DNA of 64,000 nucleotides, taken from NCBI RefSeq assembly GCF_965216485.1, contig NZ_OZ244162.1, forward strand, positions 992,001-1,056,000, given 5' to 3'. The DNA comes from Algiphilus sp965216485. Lineage in GTDB: Bacteria > Pseudomonadota > Gammaproteobacteria > Nevskiales > Nevskiaceae. The notes under the pieces are model-generated. The model worked only from the letters and a program-made list of their open reading frames with translations, did not search any database and was not told the DNA's origin. This document shows, piece by piece, positions 8,617-18,617 of the stretch (positions are counted from its first letter, which is position 1; each line of letters starts with the position of its first letter). The position numbers and the translations under genes are program-made.

Positions 8617-9417
8617 TTGGCCAAGAAGACGGTCCGCAATCCCCGCCTCAAGCTGCACGGCTTCAACAATCTCACGAAGTCGTTGAGTTTCAACATCTAT
8701 GACATCTGCTATGCCCGTTCCGCCGAGCATCAGCAGGAGTACATCGAATACATCGACGAGGCCTACAACGCCGAGCGCCTGACCGATATCCTGACCCAGG
8801 TCTCGAATATGATCGGCGCGCAGATTCTGAACATCGCACGCGAGAACTACGAGCCACAGGGTGCCTCGGTCACCATGCTGATTTCGGAGGGGCATCTCGA
8901 AAGCGGCCATCCGAAGTCCAAGGTCGAGAAGGAATCGGTGGTCGGGCACCTCGACAAGTCCCACATCACGGTGCATACCTACCCCGAGATGCATCCGGAC
9001 AACGGCATCTCGACCTTCCGTGCGGATATTGATGTCTCGACCTGCGGCAAGATCTCGCCGCTGAAGGCGCTGAACTTCCTGATCAACAGCTTCGATTCCG
9101 ACATCGTCATCATGGACTACCGGGTGCGCGGCTTCACGCGCAACGTGCGCGGTTCCAAGCACTTCATCGACCACAACATCGATTCGATCCAGAACTTCAT
9201 CTCGAAGGACATCAAGGACCGCTACGACATGGTCGACGTGAACGTGTACCAGGAGTACATGTTCCACACCAAGATGCGGCTGAAGGATCTGGACCTGGAA
9301 ACCTATCTCTTCGGCGAGGGCGTGCGCGAATTGCCGCCGCGCGAAGCCAAACGCATTCGCGGCCGGGTCAACCACGAGATCATGGAAATCTTCTACGGGC
9401 GCAATATCTCGCGCTAG
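8617..9417 (+). CDS. speD: S-adenosylmethionine decarboxylase proenzyme
   Basis: The product decarboxylates S-adenosylmethionine to supply the aminopropyl group for spermidine. It is made as a proenzyme that cuts itself between Lys114 and Ser115 in HLDKSHITVHTYPE, turning the serine into the pyruvoyl cofactor. The protein is close to the enteric SpeD class (KLHGFNNLTKSLSF, FRADIDVSTCG, DYRVRGFTRN). I choose TTG 8617 (266 residues; E. coli has 264), with GGAG nine bases upstream, over an ATG at 8554 that adds 21 atypical residues. No speE spermidine synthase is in the window. The stop overlaps that of the convergent lipoprotein gene. Confidence 0.93.
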   Translation: MAKKTVRNPRLKLHGFNNLTKSLSFNIYDICYARSAEHQQEYIEYIDEAYNAERLTDILTQVSNMIGAQILNIARENYEPQGASVTMLISEGHLESGHPKSKVEKESVVGHLDKSHITVHTYPEMHPDNGISTFRADIDVSTCGKISPLKALNFLINSFDSDIVIMDYRVRGFTRNVRGSKHFIDHNIDSIQNFISKDIKDRYDMVDVNVYQEYMFHTKMRLKDLDLETYLFGEGVRELPPREAKRIRGRVNHEIMEIFYGRNISR

Positions 9418-10109
9418 GCGCCTGCGTTGCGGGCGGCTGCGTAGGCCCGCCCGCAGCCCTCCAGCGGCGATGCATCCTCGCGCAGCACCCGGAGCTGCAG
9501 CGGAAAGCGCGTGCCGCTCATGCTGTCGGTGCATGCCCTCTTCATGACCTCGATGGTGAGCTCTCTATCGCTGGCACCACTCTTTGCGGTGTACAGGCCG
9601 GGCCCGGTGAGGGGCTGCTCGGTCGCCAGTGACAGCCGGCGCTGCCCGTAATCCAGCCACAGAACAAGGCTGCCATCGGCGTGCGCTTCCAACAGCCAGC
9701 CGGGCTCGTTGCCGGTCGCGCGCAGTCGCACGCCCTCGCTCTGCGCCTGTAGCCAGGGGGAGCGTTGTTCGCTGGGTCGGCAGTCCAGCGGTGCCGCTTC
9801 AGCATCCCGCCACAGCAGGGCTTCGTCGCTCCCCTTGCTCCAGAAGCGCACACCGTCAGCATTGCTATAGCGTGCGCCGGAGGCGGCGGCCTCCGGCGTC
9901 AGGCGATGATCGCCACCGGGCAGGCGCAGGATGAGCGCCTCATCGACATTTTGGCTCTCCAGCAGCATCTCGCCACAGCGCCAATGCTGGGCCTGCACTG
10001 CCTCGCTGACGTCGGCTGCCCGTGGTGGCATCGTGCTGCAGGCCCCCAGGGAAATGGCGATAAGGGTCGTCAGCGACGAGGCGCAGGCGTGGCGGCTGGT
10101 GTTTTTCAT
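9414..10109 (-). CDS. Lipoprotein with MliC-like and COG3650-like domains
   Basis: The signal peptide ends at a lipobox (SLGAC). The first half, WRCGEMLLESQNV to LLWRDAEAAPLDC, looks like an MliC domain, the membrane-bound inhibitor of C-type lysozyme, with its conserved cysteine pair and RYSNADGVRFWSKG core. The second half (LRATGNEPGWLLEA, then CTDSMSGTRFPLQLRV and a final GCGRAYA) matches the small COG3650 lipoprotein family. MliC proteins protect the cell wall from host lysozyme, and the COG3650 part has no known role. The stop codon overlaps the speD stop by four bases, a tail-to-tail arrangement. Confidence 0.75.
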   Translation of the reverse strand: MKNTSRHACASSLTTLIAISLGACSTMPPRAADVSEAVQAQHWRCGEMLLESQNVDEALILRLPGGDHRLTPEAAASGARYSNADGVRFWSKGSDEALLWRDAEAAPLDCRPSEQRSPWLQAQSEGVRLRATGNEPGWLLEAHADGSLVLWLDYGQRRLSLATEQPLTGPGLYTAKSGASDRELTIEVMKRACTDSMSGTRFPLQLRVLREDASPLEGCGRAYAAARNAGA

Positions 10110-10155
10110 GCGCGGAGTTTAGCTTTCCGCAATATCCCGCTTTCCGGAGTTCCTG

Positions 10156-10500
10156 GTGCCGCACTGCTTCTCTCGTCTGTTCCTCCCGTTGGTAGCCCTT
10201 GCGTTGGCAGGCTGCAGCGGTGCGCCCAGTGACGCGGACATCGAAGCCGCACTGACCCACGCGTACAGCAGCAACAGCAGCGAGGCGCGGGCTGTCCTGT
10301 CGGACATGGGCATGGACAGCCTGCTGCCCGAATTCGAGGGCGCTGATAAGTTGGCCTGTGCTCCCGCGCCCAATGGTCGCGGCTATCTCTGCGATGTGGA
10401 GCTGACCACCACGCAGTTCGGCCAGAGCAGCACGCGCGTGGTGGAGATGCGCTTCGTGCGCGGCGACAAGGGGTGGCGGTTGGCCGAGACTGCGCCCTGA
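10156..10500 (+). CDS. Small lipoprotein of unknown function
   Basis: This 114-residue protein has a signal peptide MPHCFSRLFLPLVALALAGC with a clear LAGC lipobox. The mature part is mostly hydrophilic, with two cysteines (LACAPAPN and YLCDVEL) that could form a disulfide. I do not recognise a family. The start is GTG 10156, preceded by CCGGAGTTCCTG. It is divergent from the MliC/COG3650 lipoprotein gene, with only 46 bases between start codons, so the two probably share a promoter region. Confidence 0.65.
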   Translation: MPHCFSRLFLPLVALALAGCSGAPSDADIEAALTHAYSSNSSEARAVLSDMGMDSLLPEFEGADKLACAPAPNGRGYLCDVELTTTQFGQSSTRVVEMRFVRGDKGWRLAETAP

Positions 10501-10507
10501 GCCGCGA

Positions 10508-11158
10508 CTAGAACCAGTAGGCAGTGCGTGTCATGACGCGGGCGACGCCGCGCATAGCAAGCCGCACCGGCAGCGGCAGGTCGACCCCACCCGCGGCACG
10601 CGCCTCGGCACCGTGACGCGCCTCGTCGATCCGCATTTGCTCCAGGATGGCGCGCGAGGCGTGATCAGTCTTTGGCAGCTTCTGCAGATGGCCATTGAGG
10701 TGCTGCACCACCTGTTTCTCGGTCTCCTCGACAAAGCCCAGGCTCCAGCGGTCGCCCACCACGGCCGCCAGCGCGCCCATCGCAAAGGAGGCGCCGTACC
10801 ACACCGGCTGTAGCCGGCTTGGGCCTTCACCCAGTTGCTGCAAGCGCTGGGCACACCACTCCAGATGGTCGCGCTCCTCGGCGGCGGCGTGGAGGAGATG
10901 GCGTCGAATCTCCGGAGTCCGCGCCAGCATCGATTGACCGTGGTACAGCGCCTGCGCCGCCACTTCGCCAGCGTGGTTGACCCGCATCAGGCCGGCTGCG
11001 TGATGGCGTTCCGGCGCTGTGAGCGTGGCGGACGCCTCGCCTTCCTGCGACAGGGCGGGGCTGGGGCGGGGCGCCGGCGCATCCGGGGCGCTGCGCCCGG
11101 CCAGGGCGTCTCCGGCGCGGGCCAGCAGCTGATCGAGAGGGCTGAGTCGACGCGTCAT
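10508..11158 (-). CDS. coq7: Demethoxyubiquinone hydroxylase
   Basis: This 216-residue ferritin-like diiron enzyme hydroxylates demethoxyubiquinone late in ubiquinone synthesis. The diiron ligands lie in MRVNHAGEVAAQALYHGQ, AAEERDHLEWC, EETEKQVVQHL and MRIDEARHG, giving the expected E/ExxH pattern twice. Coq7 replaces the flavoprotein UbiF of enterics. With ubiA, ubiH and ubiI also in this window, most of the aerobic quinone hydroxylation set is present. ATG 11158 gives the typical N-terminus, and a 25-codon upstream extension is not family-like. It is last in the minus-strand run asmA-mutY-yggX-coq7. Confidence 0.93.
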   Translation of the reverse strand: MTRRLSPLDQLLARAGDALAGRSAPDAPAPRPSPALSQEGEASATLTAPERHHAAGLMRVNHAGEVAAQALYHGQSMLARTPEIRRHLLHAAAEERDHLEWCAQRLQQLGEGPSRLQPVWYGASFAMGALAAVVGDRWSLGFVEETEKQVVQHLNGHLQKLPKTDHASRAILEQMRIDEARHGAEARAAGGVDLPLPVRLAMRGVARVMTRTAYWF

Positions 11159-11168
11159 TGCTGGGAAT

Positions 11169-11455
11169 CTACTGGTCCTTGGCGGCGTCGCTGGCCGGCG
11201 GCACATAGCCGGTCTGCGTGAGTTCCCCGCCACCGAAGAAGAATTTCTCCATTTCCTCCATCAGGAAGGCGCGTGATTTCTTGTCGGCGAGGGAGAGGCG
11301 GTACTCGTTGATGACGCGGGTCTGGTGGGCCTGCCATTCCTCCCATGCCTGCTTCGAGACATGGTCATAGATGCGCTGACCGAGTGCGCCCGGATAGGGC
11401 GGCGCGTCCAGGCCTTCAGCCTCCTGCTGCAGACGGGCACAGAGTACGGTTCGGG

Positions 11456-11459
<4 letters not shown>
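11169..11459 (-). CDS. yggX: Probable Fe(2+)-trafficking protein YggX
   Basis: A 96-residue protein starting MTRTVLCARLQQEAEGLDAP, which matches the YggX N-terminus, including its single cysteine. The family guards iron-sulfur clusters against oxidative damage and eases iron delivery. YggX and the iron-sulfur enzyme MutY are classic operon partners. Here the yggX start overlaps the mutY stop by four bases (ATGA), implying coupled translation. Confidence 0.95.
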
Positions 11460-12531
<1,072 letters not shown>

Positions 12532-12535
<4 letters not shown>

Positions 12536-14799
12536 GGCTGTTGCGTTTCCTGCGGCGCGCTGTCTTCGTTCTCCCCCGAGGCAGGGGCCTTTTGCTTGTT
12601 GCGCTCGCTGCCGCCGAAGAGGCCGCGCAGCACTTCGCCCGCCGCCTTGCCAGCGTCCTCACCGAGCTCCTTGTTGAGCTTCTCCTGCAGCCGCTCTTCT
12701 TCCTTGCGCGCCTTCTCGCGCAACTCTTCCTTGCGCGCATCCACCTTTTCGCGCACTTCTTCGGTGGCCTTCTGCTGCAGCGCCTGCTGCAAGTCGAGCC
12801 GCACCTTCGGATTGCTCCAGCCGCCTGCGACCCGGATGGGAATCTCGATGCCTGCGAGTTCCGCCAGTTCGGCGCCGCCCTGGCCTTCCAGGCTCTTCAC
12901 GATGCTGGGGCGGGCCAGCACGTTCAGCTCCTCGCTGACGAGGTTGACCGTGCCGTCGCCGAGCAGGCGGAACAGGGGGTTGCGTCCGTCCAGGTTCTGC
13001 AGCTTGAGCACGCCGTCTTCGATGCGGGCACTCGCCACCAGGGAGGCGAAGTCGGTCTGCAGCGGGCCGGCGCTGGCCTCCACGGCCTGTCCCTGCAGGC
13101 GGGCATAGGCGCTGCGCAGGGTGCGCGCGATGTCGAATCCCTTCACCGCGCCATCGCTGAGGCGCATGCTGAGGGTGCCATCGAGAGCGCGGCGGATATC
13201 GCCCACCGTGCGCCCGCTGGAGCGCAGATCGAATTCCATATTGGCCAGACCCTGGATGAGATCCCGGCCGATGAAGTCCGATACCAGGTCGCCACCCTGC
13301 ACCGATTCCACCTTGAAACGGGTGTCATAGCGCGGGGTCTTTCCGGGGGTGATCCGGCTCTGCAACGCGATCTTGCCGCCATAGAGTTCAGCCGTGAGGT
13401 TCTGCACCTTGGCCTGGCCCAGCGGCGCATCGATATCGAGGGCGACGTTGCGCATGGTCATGCCCTGCGCCACCAGTTCACCAATGCGCAGGCTGCCCTT
13501 GGCGTTGAGGCCTTCAAGCGCCTCCACCGGGATGACCATGTCGTTGATGTCGCCACCGGACGGCTCGGGGGCATCCTCGCCGGTGGTTTCCTTGACCTGC
13601 GCCTGTTCGGGTAGATAACGGTCGATGTTGATGGCATCCACGCGCAGATCGAAGACGATGCGCTGGGTCCCGAAATCGGTGATGCCGGCGGTGCCCTCGG
13701 CCGTGGTGTCATCCAGCGTGAGCGTGATCTGCGGGATACGGGCGCTGCTGGTGGAGGCCTCGAAGCGCAGATCGGCGCTGGCTGCGCGCAGTACCTCGTC
13801 GTCGCTGGCGGCGGGCAGCGCGATAGCCAGACGCTCGGCAAGGCTGCGCGGCGAGAAGGTCTCGGTCTTCAGGGTGCCTTCGAAACGGGGTTGGTCGCTG
13901 TTCAACGCCTTGCCCATCACGTTCAGGTCCGCGGTGACGCCAGCGCCTTGCAGCCGTCCGTCGGCGAACTGCAGCGTGCCGGCCTGGCCGTCGTAGGCGA
14001 GGGTGCCGGTCAGACTGGCCTGCTGCTCGCCCTGCGGAACGGCGTCGCCCTCGGCGGCGAGATTCAGCGCCAGCGACCGCATTTCCACCGCCATCGTCTC
14101 GATATTCGCGTCGATGACACTGCTCAGTTCGATACTCGCAGCGAGTGCCGGTGCATCGCTGACATAGCGCGCATCGAGATCGAAGTCGATGGGCTGGCCA
14201 GCGACTACGCGGCCAGTGGTCAGGTCGATGGATTCCACGCGGTGGGTGGTGCCCGCTGCGGCGTCGCGATAGGTCAGCGCGGCGTCCTGGATCTGAATGC
14301 CGGAGATGGCCAGGCTCTTGATGGGCATCTGCCCACCCTGCGGCGGGCTTTCCGGTGCGGGCGCCTCGGCCTGATCGGAGCTGTCCGAGGCCTGTGCAAG
14401 ATCCGACCAGTTGTTGCGGCCCTCGGCATCGACGGCGAGGTTGAGGCGAAGGCCTTCAAGGGTGACGTCGTCGAGCACCACTTCCCGGCGCAGCAACAAG
14501 GGCAGCAATTCAATGCCGACCGCGACCCGCTCGAAACGGGCGAAGGGGCCGTCGCCTTCAAAGCCCTTGGCGTTGGCAAGCTCCATGGCGCCGGCGTCCA
14601 CCGCGAGCCAGGGGAAGACGCTGAGCGAAAGTGGGCCCTCGATGCGGAAGTCACGGCCGGTCTGGTCGCTCACCGCCTGTGCGATCTGTTCGCGGTAATC
14701 GTTGGGGTCGAATAGCAGGGCGGCCGTGGTCAGGCCGGCGGCCAGCAGCAGTACGAGGGCAGCAAGCCCGATGCCGAGAAACTTGAGGAACTTGCGCAT
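12532..14799 (-). CDS. asmA: AsmA family protein
   Basis: The 755-residue product opens with one membrane helix (FLKFLGIGLAALVLLLAAGL) and the AsmA N-terminal signature PNDYREQIAQAVSDQTGRD. A long beta-rich region follows, typical of the bridge-like AsmA/TamB group thought to move phospholipids or help outer-membrane assembly. The C-terminus is unusual: a highly charged, probably coiled segment from about residue 680 (KVDARKEELREKARKEEERL). ATG 14799 is chosen because it starts directly before the membrane helix; an upstream TTG adds six residues. Confidence 0.9.
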
Positions 14800-14916
14800 A
14801 TGCGACGTCCGATCCAAAGACGCAGCGAGTCTAGCGAATCCTCGATGAACGGCGTCTTGCCGAGGCGTGGGATGGCAGCCACCGCCGCCCGTGGACGGCG
14901 GTGGTGCATGACGGCC

Positions 14917-16131
14917 TCAGGCCGCTTCGGTGGTGCGCTCGGCGGTTGTACCCGCCTCGGCCTTCTTTTTCTTCTTGGGCAGGGTGCCCATGATCTTGCA
15001 GATGATGCCGAGCATGATCTCGTCGGCGCCGCCGCCGATGGAAATCAGGCGCGTATCGCGGTATGCGCGGGCGATCTCGCTCTCCCACATATAGCCCTGA
15101 CCGCCCCAATACTGCAGACAGCTATCAGTGATCTCGCGACCGATGCGGCCCGCCTTCAGCTTGCACATGGAGGCCAGCTTGGCGACTTCTTCCATGCCAG
15201 CCTTGCCGCCAATGTAGAGCTCGGTGGTGCGGTAGACCAGCGCGCGCAGCGATTCGACTTCGGTCTGCAGCTCCGCGAGGCGGAAGTGCACGCTCTGGTT
15301 GTCGAGGATGCTCTGGTCGAAGGCCTTGCGCTGGCGGGTGTAATCGATGGTCGCCTGGATGAGGTTTTCCATGCCTTCGATCATTGAGGCCGCACCGAAC
15401 AGACGTTCCTCCTGGAACTGCATCATCTGGTAGGTGAAGCCCATGCCTTCCTGACCGATAAGGTTGCGCTGCGGGACGCGCACCTCGTCGAGGAAGATCA
15501 TCGCCGTGTCGGAGGCGCGCATGCCGAGCTTGTCGAGCTTGGTCTCGCGCTGCACGCCCTTGGCATCCAGCGGCACCACGATCAGCGACTTGTTCTGATG
15601 CGGCTTGCCCTCGCTGGTGTTGGCTAGCAGGCAGGCCCAATCCGCCTGCGTACCATTGGTGATCCACATCTTGGAACCGTTGATGACGTAGTCATCGCCG
15701 TCCTTGCGTGCCGTCGTCTTGATCGAGGCTACGTCCGATCCGGCGCCCGCCTCCGACACGGCAATCGAGCAGACCTGATCACCGGCGATGACCGGGGTCA
15801 GGTACTCATCCCGCAGTGCCTTGGAACCAAAGCGGGCCAGCGCCGGGGTTGCCATGTCCGTCACCACGCCGATGGCCATCGGCACGCTGCCGCAAGCGCA
15901 GTTGCTCAGCGCCTCGGCAAAGCGGATCTCGTAGGAGTAGTCCAGTCCCAGACCGCCATTGGCTTCCGGCTTGTTGATGCCCAGCAGGCCGAGGTCGCCC
16001 ATGCGCTTCAGGATCTCGTGGGCCGGCCAGATGCCGTCGGCCTCCCACTGAGGCACGTTGGGGTTGATCTCCTCTTCGATGAACTTGCGCGTCGTCTTGT
16101 ACAGCGACTCGTGCTCGTGGGTAAATTCCAT
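14917..16131 (-). CDS. Acyl-CoA dehydrogenase (isovaleryl/citronellyl-CoA type)
   Basis: This FAD enzyme of 404 residues has the family motifs CSIAVSEAGAGSDVASI (about 121-137), WITNG, and a C-terminal CLQYWGGQGYMWESEIARAYRD. The usual catalytic Glu near the C-terminus (IYEGT in medium-chain enzymes) is replaced by Gly in SIGGGADEIM. A Glu is present instead in QFQEERLFGA (Glu241/242), as in isovaleryl-CoA and related branched-chain or AtuD-like dehydrogenases, so a branched or terpenoid acyl-CoA substrate is plausible. The C-terminus ends in an odd KKKKKAEAGTTAERTTEAA tail. No other beta-oxidation genes are adjacent. Confidence 0.9.
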   Translation of the reverse strand: MEFTHEHESLYKTTRKFIEEEINPNVPQWEADGIWPAHEILKRMGDLGLLGINKPEANGGLGLDYSYEIRFAEALSNCACGSVPMAIGVVTDMATPALARFGSKALRDEYLTPVIAGDQVCSIAVSEAGAGSDVASIKTTARKDGDDYVINGSKMWITNGTQADWACLLANTSEGKPHQNKSLIVVPLDAKGVQRETKLDKLGMRASDTAMIFLDEVRVPQRNLIGQEGMGFTYQMMQFQEERLFGAASMIEGMENLIQATIDYTRQRKAFDQSILDNQSVHFRLAELQTEVESLRALVYRTTELYIGGKAGMEEVAKLASMCKLKAGRIGREITDSCLQYWGGQGYMWESEIARAYRDTRLISIGGGADEIMLGIICKIMGTLPKKKKKAEAGTTAERTTEAA

Positions 16132-16225
16132 TACCGTCTATTCCCAACCCAATAGGGCTTGTTGTCAGTGTCTCTTCCTTTTACCACCCGCGAAGGCGGA
16201 TTCGCAACAGAAGTAAGACGGTAAT
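16130..16225. repeat. 10-bp inverted repeat flanking the acyl-CoA dehydrogenase leader
   Basis: ATTACCGTCT (16130-16139) and AGACGGTAAT (16216-16225) are perfect inverted copies 76 bases apart. One arm overlaps the acyl-CoA dehydrogenase start codon. On the minus strand, TTGCGA and TAAAAG hexamers lie between them with an 18-base spacer and may be a promoter. Confidence 0.4.
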
Positions 16226-16241
16226 CTATCGTTCCGCCTCC

Positions 16242-17081
16242 TCAGCGCACGGCGCAGGGAGCGATTGCGTCGAGTGCTTCAACGCGAATTTCGAAACGCT
16301 TGGGCCAGCGCTTACCGGTGACATGCAGATGACCGGTGTCGCGATCCACTGCGATGCCGTTCAGCACATTGTTGGCGGTGTCCCAGCCGGGCGGCCGCTC
16401 GATACGCTCGGCCAGGGCATCCAGCACGAGCCAGCCGCAGACCTGGCCGCTGTCCGGGGCGATTGCGGCGATGCGGTGCGTGCCGAAGACATTGGCCCAG
16501 ATCAGGCCATGGGCGTACTCGAGCTCGTTGAGACGGGTAACCGGCGCATCCCCGTCGCGCACGGCGATGCCGGAGAGCGCATTGAAGTGCACTGGGTCGC
16601 GTCGCGTCAGGTAATTCGAGCCATCGCTCATGATCAACGTTTCGCCGTCATAGGTTAGGCCCCAACCCTCGCCGGCATAGCGTACGGTGCGCTGTACCAC
16701 CAGCTCCTGGTCCAGCAAACGCGCCTGTCCCGCGCGCCAGGTCAGCAGCCAGATGGCATCACCTGCGAATGTGGCGCCTTCGGCGAATTGGTGGGGTGGC
16801 AGATCAAGGCGTGCCATCGGCGCCTCTGCGCCCTCCAGCACCACGAAGGATTCACCGTAGCCACCGGAGGATTCCAGCCACCGCCCGTCACGGAATTCCA
16901 GGCCCTGCGTGAAGCGCTTCGGGTCGTGCGGGTGGCTGGCAACCAGCGTCCAGCGCAGTTCCGGGGTGTGCTGCGCTCTCGTGCTGTCGGAGGGTCCTGC
17001 CGAGCAGCCCGCCGTCAAGGTCACGACCGCGATTGCCATCAGGCGACGGAAAAGCACGCAAAGGTTTGCTTTTGGCTGCAT
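16242..17081 (-). CDS. Glutaminyl-peptide cyclotransferase, lipoprotein
   Basis: The 279-residue protein has a lipobox signal peptide (VTLTAGC) and the five-bladed beta-propeller features of plant/bacterial-type glutaminyl cyclases: PKRFTQGLEF near the N-terminus, WGLTYDGETLIMSDG in the middle, LNELEYAHGLIWANVF, and a late VLNGIAVD-TGHLHVTGKRWP. Such enzymes convert N-terminal Gln of peptides or proteins to pyroglutamate, here in the cell envelope. It reads toward the acyl-CoA dehydrogenase gene, with a 110-base gap, and is divergent from the histone-like gene. Confidence 0.9.
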   Translation of the reverse strand: MQPKANLCVLFRRLMAIAVVTLTAGCSAGPSDSTRAQHTPELRWTLVASHPHDPKRFTQGLEFRDGRWLESSGGYGESFVVLEGAEAPMARLDLPPHQFAEGATFAGDAIWLLTWRAGQARLLDQELVVQRTVRYAGEGWGLTYDGETLIMSDGSNYLTRRDPVHFNALSGIAVRDGDAPVTRLNELEYAHGLIWANVFGTHRIAAIAPDSGQVCGWLVLDALAERIERPPGWDTANNVLNGIAVDRDTGHLHVTGKRWPKRFEIRVEALDAIAPCAVR

Positions 17082-17201
17082 CTTGCGTCAGAGTCCTTTC
17101 AGCGCGGTGGTTTCATGGCGCTGACAAAAAGTCAAGCAGCATTGTCCAGGGAGCGGCATTTTGCCGCACGTTAGCAGTTGCGAACGAAGGAGCAGGCCAT
17201 C

Positions 17202-17678
17202 ATGGCGGACACCAAGACGGCGACAAAGAAGGCTTCCAAGAAGTCAGCGGCGAAGAAAGGGGCTGCCAAGAAGTCAGCGGCCAAGAAGACGGCAACCAAG
17301 AAGACTGCAGCCAAGAAGGCGGCAGTAAAGAAGGTTGCTGCCAAGAAGACGACCGCGAAGAAGGCGGCAGTCAAGAAGTCGGCGGCCAAGAAGACCGCAG
17401 CCAAGAAGAGTGCTTCCAAGAAGTCCCCGGTGGCCAAGGTATCGAGCGCGGTCAGCAAGCAGGTCGATACCGCCGCCAAGAGCGCGTCCAAGAAGGTGGC
17501 AGCGGTCAAGAAGACCGTGGCCGAGCGCGTCGACAAGGTGGCTTCTGCCCCCACCAAGGGCCGCAAGCGACTGAAGTCGGCTGCCGACAGCGCGCTGACC
17601 ACGGCGCGCAAGACGGCGGGCAAGGTCAGCAAGCGCGTCAAGGACCTGCGCGGCAAGGTCAAGAAAAAGAAGAAGTAG
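17202..17678 (+). CDS. Histone H1-like Lys/Ala-rich DNA-binding protein
   Basis: The 158-residue protein is almost entirely Lys, Ala, Thr, Ser and Val, built from imperfect AAKKxAAKK repeats (roughly residues 4-80). A less regular basic tail ends in GKVKKKKK. It resembles the C-terminal tail of eukaryotic histone H1 and bacterial AlgP/PhaF/HctB-like proteins, which condense or organise DNA. There is no globular domain. A strong GAAGGAG ribosome-binding site precedes ATG 17202, fitting high expression. The repeats make its length prone to slippage changes between strains. A role in nucleoid compaction is inferred from composition only. Confidence 0.85.
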   Translation: MADTKTATKKASKKSAAKKGAAKKSAAKKTATKKTAAKKAAVKKVAAKKTTAKKAAVKKSAAKKTAAKKSASKKSPVAKVSSAVSKQVDTAAKSASKKVAAVKKTVAERVDKVASAPTKGRKRLKSAADSALTTARKTAGKVSKRVKDLRGKVKKKKK

Positions 17679-17685
17679 CGCCTAC

Positions 17686-17713
17686 GCGCGGGCGGCGGCA
17701 GCGTCGCCCGCGC
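17686..17713 (+). terminator. GC hairpin after the histone-like gene
   Basis: GCGCGGGCG (17686-17694) pairs perfectly with CGCCCGCGC (17705-17713) around a 10-base loop, eight bases after the stop codon. No T-run follows, so it may end transcription inefficiently or protect the mRNA end. A TTACAAT -10-like sequence for yicC comes right after it. Confidence 0.4.
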
Positions 17714-17753
17714 TGGTTACAATGCGCGGTCACATCATTTCGCGGATACGCGC

Positions 17754-18617
17754 ATGACGCAAAGCATGACCGGCTTCGCCCAGGGCGAGGCGGAAGCGCA
17801 CGGCGGCACCATTCGTTGGGAACTGCGATCGGTCAATCATCGTTACCTCGACCTCAGCTTTCGTCTGCCCGATGATTTCCGCGCGCTCGAGGGCAATTTC
17901 CGGCAACGCGCCGGCAAATATCTGTCGCGCGGCAAGGTCGAGGCGCAGCTGCGCTACATGGCCGATGCTTCAGCCGGTGCCATCGAAGTGGATCCGGACC
18001 GTCTCAGCCAGCTCAAGCACGCCATCGACAGTACCGAGCGCGCCTGGGGCTCGCTGGAAACCCCCGATCCGATGGACGTGCTGCGCTTCCCAGGCATTGT
18101 TCGCGAACAGAAGCCCGATCTGACGCAGCTCTTCGAGGCCGCCGAGACCGCCTTCGAGCGCGCGCTCCAGGATCTGCAGGACGCCCGCCGTCGGGAGGGC
18201 CAACATCTGGCCGACACGCTGCGCGAGCGTTGCAATGCCCTTGTCGAGCAGGTCGAGCTGGTTCGCACATGCCTGCCCGAGGTGCGCGGGGAATGGATGG
18301 AGCGCCTGCGTACGCGCTGCCGCGACCTGGGTGTCGAAGTCGACGCCGGCCGACTGGAGCAGGAGCTGGCGCTGGTGGCCCAGCGTGCCGATGTCGACGA
18401 GGAAATGGTCCGCCTCGATGGCCACATCCAGGAGGTCCGGTCGGTACTCGAGCGCGACGAAGCCGTCGGCCGGCGGCTGGACTTTCTGATGCAGGAGCTG
18501 AATCGTGAGGCCAACACGCTGTCGTCCAAGTCGCAGGACCAGCGCTTCACCCGCGCCGCGGTCGAGATGAAGGTCATCATCGAGCAGATGCGGGAGCAGG
18601 TGCAGAATCTTGAGTGA
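17754..18617 (+). CDS. yicC: YicC family endoribonuclease
   Basis: The 287-residue protein starts MTQSMTGFAQGEAE and carries the N-terminal RSVNHRYLDLSFRLP block and the C-terminal DUF1732 block ending LSSKSQDQRFTRAAVEMKV. YicC proteins are conserved endoribonucleases that act in RNA turnover in E. coli and relatives. As in most gammaproteobacteria it lies directly ahead of gmk, and the two genes overlap by eight bases. Confidence 0.93.
   Translation: MTQSMTGFAQGEAEAHGGTIRWELRSVNHRYLDLSFRLPDDFRALEGNFRQRAGKYLSRGKVEAQLRYMADASAGAIEVDPDRLSQLKHAIDSTERAWGSLETPDPMDVLRFPGIVREQKPDLTQLFEAAETAFERALQDLQDARRREGQHLADTLRERCNALVEQVELVRTCLPEVRGEWMERLRTRCRDLGVEVDAGRLEQELALVAQRADVDEEMVRLDGHIQEVRSVLERDEAVGRRLDFLMQELNREANTLSSKSQDQRFTRAAVEMKVIIEQMREQVQNLE

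Noticed and set aside
17171..17662. A hydrophobic, membrane-like frame on the minus strand
   Set aside because: It is the reverse complement of Lys/Ala codons, which reads as Leu/Phe/Ala. The plus-strand gene has the ribosome-binding site and known family traits.
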